Assembly: GCF_014203155.1 (NCBI RefSeq)
Contig: NZ_JACHIK010000024.1
Coordinates: 1-48,687 of the forward strand
DNA: 48,687 nt
Direction of reading: 5' to 3'
Source of the DNA: Shinella fusca
GTDB lineage: Bacteria > Pseudomonadota > Alphaproteobacteria > Rhizobiales > Rhizobiaceae
Shown here: one piece after another, positions 44,211-48,687 of the stretch
Layout of the letters: each line of letters opens with the position of its first letter
Position numbering within the stretch: position 1 is the first letter of the stretch
Translations under genes and position numbers: made by a program
Notes under the pieces: generated by a model
What the model was told of the DNA's origin: nothing
Seen by the model: only the letters and a program-made list of their open reading frames with translations
Databases searched by the model: none

Positions 44211-44308
44211 TTTGTCCCCCAGGTCGTGGAGGCAATTGTTGCCCGGGCGGACAAAGTGCTTACTATTTGCCCGGTGGATCGGTAAGTGGTAAAGAAAAAA
44301 GACCACTT
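44211..44308 (+). promoter_or_regulatory. glcD promoter region with operator-like inverted repeats
   Basis: Three inverted repeats are seen: TTTGTCC/GGACAAA (44211-44217 and 44249-44255), GGCAATTGTTGCC (44231-44243, perfect around TTG) and AAGTGGT/ACCACTT (44284-44290 and 44302-44308, spacer 11). A candidate promoter is TTGCCC (44239-44244), a 16-base spacer, then TACTAT (44261-44266). The last repeat would then lie just after the transcription start, fitting a repressor site. A good ribosome site GGAGGCGAGG precedes ATG 44327. Confidence 0.55.
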
Positions 44309-44326
44309 GTGGCGGAGGCGAGGCAT

Positions 44327-45763
44327 ATGGATCAGATCGGGTTTCTGCAGCCGCGGCCGGCGGTGCTCTCCCGCCGCCGGGAGATCGTCACGGACCTTCT
44401 CGATCTCCTGCCGGAAGGCTGCCTCGTGCACGAGCCGCGCGCGCTCGTGCCCTTCGAGACGGATGCCTTCGTCTCCTATCGCCGCCTGCCGCTCGCCGTC
44501 GCCCTGCCGGAGACGACCCAGCAGGTGGCGGCCGTCCTCAAATACTGCCATCGCTACGGCGTGCCGGTCGTGCCACGCGGGGCGGGCACCTCGCTTTCCG
44601 GCGGCGCTATCCCGCAGGAGGACGCCGTCGTCATCGGCCTTTCCAAGATGGCGCGCATCCTTGAGGTGGACTACGCCAACCGCACCGCCACGGTGCAGGC
44701 CGGCGTCACCAATCTTGCGATCTCCGATGCCGTCTCCGCCGACGGCTATTTCTACGCGCCCGACCCGAGCTCCCAGCTCGCCTGCACCATCGGCGGCAAT
44801 ATCGGCATGAATTCCGGCGGCGCGCATTGCCTGAAATACGGCGTGACGACGAACAACCTGCTCGGCGTCAAGCTGGTGCTCATCGACGGCACCATCGTGG
44901 AACTCGGCGGCAAGGCGCTCGATGCCGGCGGGCTCGACCTTCTCGGCGTCGTCTGCGGCGGGGAAGGCCAGCTCGGCATCGTCACCGAGGCGACCGTGCG
45001 CCTCATCGCGAAACCCGAGGGCGCGCGGCCCGTGCTCTTCGGCTTCGACAGCTCGGAGGAGGCAGGCGCCTGCGTCGCCGACGTCATCGGCGCCGGCATC
45101 ATTCCCGTCGCCATCGAGTTCATGGACAGGCCCGCCATCGAGATCTGCGAGGCCTTCGCCCATGCCGGCTACCCGATGGACGTGGAAGCCCTCCTCATCG
45201 TCGAGGTGGAAGGGTCCGAGGCGGAGATGGACGCGATGCTCGCCAGCATCATCGCGATTGCCCGAAGCCACGGCGTCAAGGTCGTCAAGGAAAGCCAGTC
45301 CGCGCTGGAGGCGGCGCTGATCTGGAAGGGCCGCAAGTCCGCCTTCGGCGCGACGGGCCGCATCGCCGACTATATCTGCATGGACGGCACGGTGCCGCTC
45401 GGCCAGCTTCCCGCCGTGCTGCGCGGCACGGCCGAGATCGTCGAAAAATACGGCCTGCGCGTCGCCAATGTCTTCCATGCCGGCGACGGCAACATGCACC
45501 CGCTCATCCTCTTCAATGCCAACGACCCGGAGGACGCCGCGAAGGCGGAAGCGGCCGGCAACGATATCCTGAAGCTCTGCGTCGATGTCGGCGGTTGCCT
45601 TACCGGCGAGCACGGCGTCGGCATCGAGAAGCGCGACCTGATGCGCCACCAGTATTCCGACACCGACCTTGCCCAGCAGATGGCCGTGCGCGCCGCCTTC
45701 GATCCGCAATGGCTGCTCAATCCGTCAAAAGTCTTCCCGCTCGAAGGGCGCCCCGCCGCATGA
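44327..45763 (+). CDS. glcD: Glycolate oxidase FAD-binding subunit GlcD
   Basis: This 478-residue flavoprotein is the catalytic subunit of membrane-linked glycolate oxidase, which turns glycolate to glyoxylate and feeds electrons to the chain. The FAD-4 domain (about 55-230) has VPRGAGTSLSGGAIPQEDAV and GGNIGMNSGGAHCLKYGVTT. The C-terminal FAD-oxidase domain includes HAGDGNMHPLILFNAND and GEHGVGIEKRDLM. ATG 44327 follows a strong ribosome site. Its stop overlaps glcE by four bases (ATGA). Confidence 0.95.
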   Translation: MDQIGFLQPRPAVLSRRREIVTDLLDLLPEGCLVHEPRALVPFETDAFVSYRRLPLAVALPETTQQVAAVLKYCHRYGVPVVPRGAGTSLSGGAIPQEDAVVIGLSKMARILEVDYANRTATVQAGVTNLAISDAVSADGYFYAPDPSSQLACTIGGNIGMNSGGAHCLKYGVTTNNLLGVKLVLIDGTIVELGGKALDAGGLDLLGVVCGGEGQLGIVTEATVRLIAKPEGARPVLFGFDSSEEAGACVADVIGAGIIPVAIEFMDRPAIEICEAFAHAGYPMDVEALLIVEVEGSEAEMDAMLASIIAIARSHGVKVVKESQSALEAALIWKGRKSAFGATGRIADYICMDGTVPLGQLPAVLRGTAEIVEKYGLRVANVFHAGDGNMHPLILFNANDPEDAAKAEAAGNDILKLCVDVGGCLTGEHGVGIEKRDLMRHQYSDTDLAQQMAVRAAFDPQWLLNPSKVFPLEGRPAA

Positions 45764-46959
45764 CGCCGATCCACGAACCGCTCTCCGAGGAAGCCGCCGC
45801 CCGCCTCGTCCAGGTCGCCGCCCTCACCAAGTCGCCCTTCGTCATCCGCGGCGGCGGCACGCGCAGCCTGCATGCCGCCCCGGAAGGGGCGGACGTGCTT
45901 TCCGCGCGCGGCCTTTCCGGCATCGTCGCCTACAATCCGGCGGAAATGACCATGACCGCCCGCGCCGGCACGCCGCTGGAGGTGGTGGAGGCCGCGCTTG
46001 CCGAAAAGCGCCAGATGCTCGCCTTCGAGCCGCCGGACCTGCGCGGCGTGCTCGGCTCCTCCGGCATTCCCACCATCGGCGGCGTCTTCGCCGCCAATGC
46101 CTCCGGCCCGCGCCGGCTGACGGCGGGCGCGGCGCGCGACAGCCTGCTCGGCCTGCGCTTCGTCAACGGGCGGGGCGAGGTGGTGAAGGCCGGTGGCCGG
46201 GTGATGAAGAACGTCACCGGCCTCGATCTCGTGAAGCTGCTCGCCGGCTCGCACGGGGCGCTCGCATTCATCACCGAAGTCACTTTCCGCCTCCTGCCGG
46301 TGCCCGAGACCGCCGTCACCATCCTCGTTTCCGGCCTCAACGACGCGGAAGCCGCCGCCGCCATGGCGACGGCCATGTCGATGTCGGTGGAGGTCTCCGG
46401 CGCCGCGCATCTGCCCGAAAGCGTGCGCGGCCGCTTTGCCGGCGGCGCGCTGCCGGAGGGCGCCGCCACGGCGCTGCGCCTCGAAGGCCTTTCTGCCTCC
46501 GTCGAAGTGCGTGCGCAAAAACTCGCCGCTGCCATGGCCGGCTTCGGCCCGGTCGCGCGGCTGGATGCCGAGGTGACGGCCCGCCTCTGGCGCGAGATCC
46601 GCGACGCCGCGCCCTATGCCGACGGCACGGCGCGCCCGCTCTGGCGCGTCTCCGTCGCCCCCACCGCCGGCCAGCAGCTCGTCGCCGCGCTCCGCCTCGA
46701 AACCGGCGTCGACGCCTTCTACGACTGGCAGGGCGGCCTCGTCTGGCTGCGCATGGAGGCGGCCCCCGAAACCGCGCTCCTGCGCCGCTACATCAAGGCC
46801 GTCGGCGGCGGCCACGCCACCCTCCTGCGCGCCCGGCCGGAGGTGCTCGCCGCCGGAGAGGCCTTCCAGCCGCAGGCGGAAGCCGTGGCTGCGTTGCAGG
46901 GTCGGGTGAAGGCGAGTTTCGATCCGGATGGGTTGTTCGTGTCGCGGATGATGGGGTGA
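45760..46959 (+). CDS. glcE: Glycolate oxidase subunit GlcE
   Basis: This 399-residue FAD-binding protein is the second flavin-type subunit of glycolate oxidase. It has a shortened FAD-4 domain: FVIRGGGTRSLHAAPEGADV, AFEPPDLRGVLGSSGIPTIG, GGVFAANASGPRRLTAGAAR. GRVMKNVTGLDLVKLLAGSHG follows; the C-terminal barrel is shorter than in GlcD. It is coupled to glcD by an ATGA overlap. It is separated from glcF by 187 bases holding a long palindrome. Confidence 0.92.
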   Translation: MTPIHEPLSEEAAARLVQVAALTKSPFVIRGGGTRSLHAAPEGADVLSARGLSGIVAYNPAEMTMTARAGTPLEVVEAALAEKRQMLAFEPPDLRGVLGSSGIPTIGGVFAANASGPRRLTAGAARDSLLGLRFVNGRGEVVKAGGRVMKNVTGLDLVKLLAGSHGALAFITEVTFRLLPVPETAVTILVSGLNDAEAAAAMATAMSMSVEVSGAAHLPESVRGRFAGGALPEGAATALRLEGLSASVEVRAQKLAAAMAGFGPVARLDAEVTARLWREIRDAAPYADGTARPLWRVSVAPTAGQQLVAALRLETGVDAFYDWQGGLVWLRMEAAPETALLRRYIKAVGGGHATLLRARPEVLAAGEAFQPQAEAVAALQGRVKASFDPDGLFVSRMMG

Positions 46960-46993
46960 ACGTGGTGACGGAAATGACGTGCTATCAGGCCCA

Positions 46994-47111
46994 CCCCCCT
47001 CTGCCCTGCCGGGCATCTCCCCCACAAGGGGGGAGATTGAATCGTGGCACCGCTTCGCCCCAGGCCGATCTCCCCCCCTGTGGGGGAGATGCCCGGCAGG
47101 GCAGAGGGGGG
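46994..47111. repeat. Long palindrome between glcE and glcF
   Basis: Two 44-base arms (46994-47037 and 47068-47111) pair almost perfectly around a 30-base loop. Each arm contains a smaller hairpin (ATCTCCCCC/GGGGGAGAT type). This is a palindromic intergenic element sitting inside the glcDEF operon, so the mRNA between glcE and glcF should form a very stable stem-loop. The rest of the 187-base gap has only the glcF ribosome site (AAGGA at 47133-47137). Confidence 0.92.
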
Positions 47112-47146
47112 TATGCCACCGTCCTCCGCGCGAAGGACCGCCGCTG

Positions 47147-48454
47147 ATGCAGACCAACTTCACCCCCGAACAGCTCGCCGACCCGCATGTCGCGACGTCC
47201 GAAAAAATCCTCCGCAAATGCGTGCATTGCGGCTTCTGCACCGCGACCTGTCCGACCTATGTGACGCTCGGCAACGAGCTCGACAGCCCGCGCGGGCGCA
47301 TCTATCTCATCAAGGACATGCTGGAGAACGGCCGGCCGGCGGATGCGGAGGTGGTGACCCATATCGACCGCTGCCTCTCCTGCCTCTCCTGCGTGACCAC
47401 CTGTCCCTCCGGCGTCGACTACATGCACCTCGTCGACCACGCCCGCATGCATATCGAGGAGACCTACCGGCGTCCGTTCTGGAACCGTTTGACGCGCAAC
47501 CTGCTGGCGGCGGTGCTGCCCCATCCCGGCCGCTTCCGTCTGGCGCTGAAGGCGGCAAGTCTCGGCCGCCCCTTCGCCGGCCTCCTCAAGCGCTTCAAGC
47601 CGTTCGAACCCTTCGGCGCGATGCTGGACCTTGCGCCCCGCAGCCTGCCGAAAGCCTCCGACAGCGCCAAGCCCGGCACGCATCCCGCCGCCGGCCCGCG
47701 CCGCGGCCGCGTGGCGATCCTTTCCGGCTGCGCCCAGCCGGTGCTGAAGCCGGAGATCAACGCGGCGACCATCCGGCTCCTGACGCGCCTCGGCGTCGAG
47801 GTCGTGGCGCCGGCCGGCGAAGTGTGCTGCGGCTCGCTCGTCCACCATATGGGCCGCGAGGCCGACGCGCTGGCGGCGGCGCGGCGCAATGTCGACGTCT
47901 GGCTCGCCGAGGCAGAGCGGGAAGGGCTCGATGCGATCATCGTCACGGCCTCCGGCTGCGGCACGACGATCAAGGACTACGGCTTCATGCTGCGGCTCGA
48001 CCCCGCCTATGCGGAAAAGGCCGCCCGCGTCTCGGCACTTGCGAAGGACGTGACGGAGTATCTGGCAACCCTCGACCTGCCGCAGCAGGAGGCAAAGGGC
48101 CTGACGGTCGCCTATCACTCGGCCTGCTCGATGCAGCACGGCCAGAAGATCACCATGGCGCCGAAGACGCTTTTGAAGACGGCCGGCTTTATCGTGCGCG
48201 ATCCGGCGGAAGGGCACCTGTGCTGCGGCTCGGCCGGCACCTACAACATCCTCCAGCCGGAGATTTCCGGGAAGCTGAAGGCCCGCAAGGTGAGAAACAT
48301 CGAGGCGACGAAGCCGGACGTCATCGCCACCGGCAATATCGGCTGCATCACCCAGATATCCACCGGGACCGCGGTGCCGATCCTGCACACCGTTGAACTG
48401 CTCGACTGGGCCTATGGCGGGGAGCGGCCGGCTGCAATAAAAATGCCGGCCTGA
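47147..48454 (+). CDS. glcF: Glycolate oxidase iron-sulfur subunit GlcF
   Basis: This 435-residue protein carries two 4Fe-4S clusters near the N terminus: Cys25, 28, 31 and 35 (CVHCGFCTATCP) and Cys76, 79, 82 and 86 (CLSCLSCVTTCP). Two CCG domains follow, with EVCCGSLVHHMG and HLCCGSAGTYN. It passes electrons from GlcDE to the membrane quinone pool. ATG 47147 follows AAGGA; an in-frame ATG-like start at 46979 would run through the palindrome and is rejected. Its stop codon lies in the loop of a hairpin (48443-48463). All cluster cysteines are present. Confidence 0.95.
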   Translation: MQTNFTPEQLADPHVATSEKILRKCVHCGFCTATCPTYVTLGNELDSPRGRIYLIKDMLENGRPADAEVVTHIDRCLSCLSCVTTCPSGVDYMHLVDHARMHIEETYRRPFWNRLTRNLLAAVLPHPGRFRLALKAASLGRPFAGLLKRFKPFEPFGAMLDLAPRSLPKASDSAKPGTHPAAGPRRGRVAILSGCAQPVLKPEINAATIRLLTRLGVEVVAPAGEVCCGSLVHHMGREADALAAARRNVDVWLAEAEREGLDAIIVTASGCGTTIKDYGFMLRLDPAYAEKAARVSALAKDVTEYLATLDLPQQEAKGLTVAYHSACSMQHGQKITMAPKTLLKTAGFIVRDPAEGHLCCGSAGTYNILQPEISGKLKARKVRNIEATKPDVIATGNIGCITQISTGTAVPILHTVELLDWAYGGERPAAIKMPA

Positions 48455-48463
48455 GGCCGGCAT
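48443..48463 (-). terminator. Terminator on the minus strand, overlapping the glcF stop
   Basis: A 9-bp perfect stem (48443-48451 with 48455-48463, ATGCCGGCC/GGCCGGCAT) has the glcF stop TGA as its loop. On the minus strand it continues into TTTTTATT, so it would end a gene coming from the right of the window. On the plus strand there is no T run. Confidence 0.7.
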
Positions 48464-48482
48464 GCGTCGTCTGCGACGTGGG

Positions 48483-48512
48483 TGGATCCTCGGGTCAAGC
48501 CCGAGGATGACG
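48483..48512. repeat. Copy of the modA-modB palindromic unit
   Basis: These 30 bases are identical to 17100-17129, one arm of the modA-modB palindrome. A 17-base part of the other arm lies at 48593-48609, so this may be a decayed pair. The 48455-48687 end of the window has no gene that I can see. Confidence 0.9.
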
Positions 48513-48635
48513 AAAGAAGAAACGTACCGAGGATCAGGCAACGGTTCCGCATGCCGCGCGGCTCGATGGAGTGGGCAGCCTCACCTCCTCACCGTCATCC
48601 TCGGGCTTGTGTGGATGAGATGTGGTTTACTTGCT

Positions 48636-48669
48636 TGCATCGGCCGGGATGCGCATCCCGGCCGATGCA
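48636..48669. repeat. 34-bp perfect palindrome at the window end
   Basis: Bases 48636-48652 and 48653-48669 are exact inverted copies (TGCATCGGCCGGGATGC and its complement). With no loop it would form a cruciform or, in RNA, a long hairpin. It may be a terminator or repeat for a gene beyond the window. Confidence 0.85.
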
Positions 48670-48687
48670 GGCAGGTGGCCGTTCCCT

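Noticed and set aside
46985-48541. Minus-strand 518-residue frame opposite glcF
   Set aside because: Runs through the palindrome and opposite the complete iron-sulfur subunit.

Overview
The window is high-GC chromosomal DNA from an alphaproteobacterium, most likely a member of the Rhizobiales/Rhizobiaceae (Shinella, Ensifer or Rhizobium type). The evidence is gene content and gene style: DUF1127 mini-proteins, CCTCCTCCC-loop small RNA hairpins, a DMGDH-type FAD/GcvT fusion enzyme, a short ModE-like regulator, class-3 GshA, DUF3422 and palindromic intergenic repeats typical of this group. I see no transposase, integrase, prophage, CRISPR or rRNA. One tRNA, Gln(CTG), is present. Species assignment is inference.

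Layout. 0.2-2.8 kb: a single sarcosine/dimethylglycine-dehydrogenase-like enzyme. 3.1-3.6 kb: a 48-residue DUF1127 protein followed by a four-hairpin RNA in which every loop shows CCUCCUCCC. 3.75-13.9 kb: a chemosensory gene set, all on the minus strand, read STAS - cheY - cheA - cheW - mcp - mcp - cheW - cheR - cheB - parA-like ATPase. Divergent from it (14.3-16.0 kb) is a soluble helical MCP-like protein with a possible CheZ-type motif. 16.2-19.4 kb: modABC molybdate uptake behind a probable ModE operator, with a convergent single-domain ModE-like regulator.

19.4-21.5 kb: an omega-amino-acid:pyruvate transaminase and a divergent XRE-cupin regulator. 21.5-23.2 kb: small genes (DUF1508, a two-TM protein, an outer-membrane barrel) and tRNA-Gln. 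23.4-26.1 kb: a likely translationally coupled Ppx/GppA - RlmE - VOC set. 26.1-28.7 kb: a DHA2-type drug exporter divergent from a Tat-exported metallo-hydrolase. 29.0-30.5 kb: guaB. 30.7-33.0 kb: a periplasmic protein, a MAPEG protein, a dienelactone hydrolase and an AT-rich orphan. 33.3-34.8 kb: a LysR regulator divergent from a second DUF1127 gene.

34.9-40.1 kb, minus strand: a DUF937 protein with NPF repeats, gshA, rsmE, a PiT phosphate transporter and a NUDIX hydrolase. 40.2-44.1 kb: a PdhR/GlcC-like GntR regulator, DUF3422, a second LysR and a class B acid phosphatase. 44.3-48.5 kb: glcDEF, glycolate oxidase, with an operator-like inverted repeat upstream and a 44-bp-stem palindrome between glcE and glcF.

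Main leads: the DUF1127/CCUCCUCCC-RNA locus; the che cluster that lacks any recognisable CheD or CheY phosphatase but has a divergent protein with a DxxxQ motif and a CheZ-like tail; and several palindromic repeats placed between genes of one operon.
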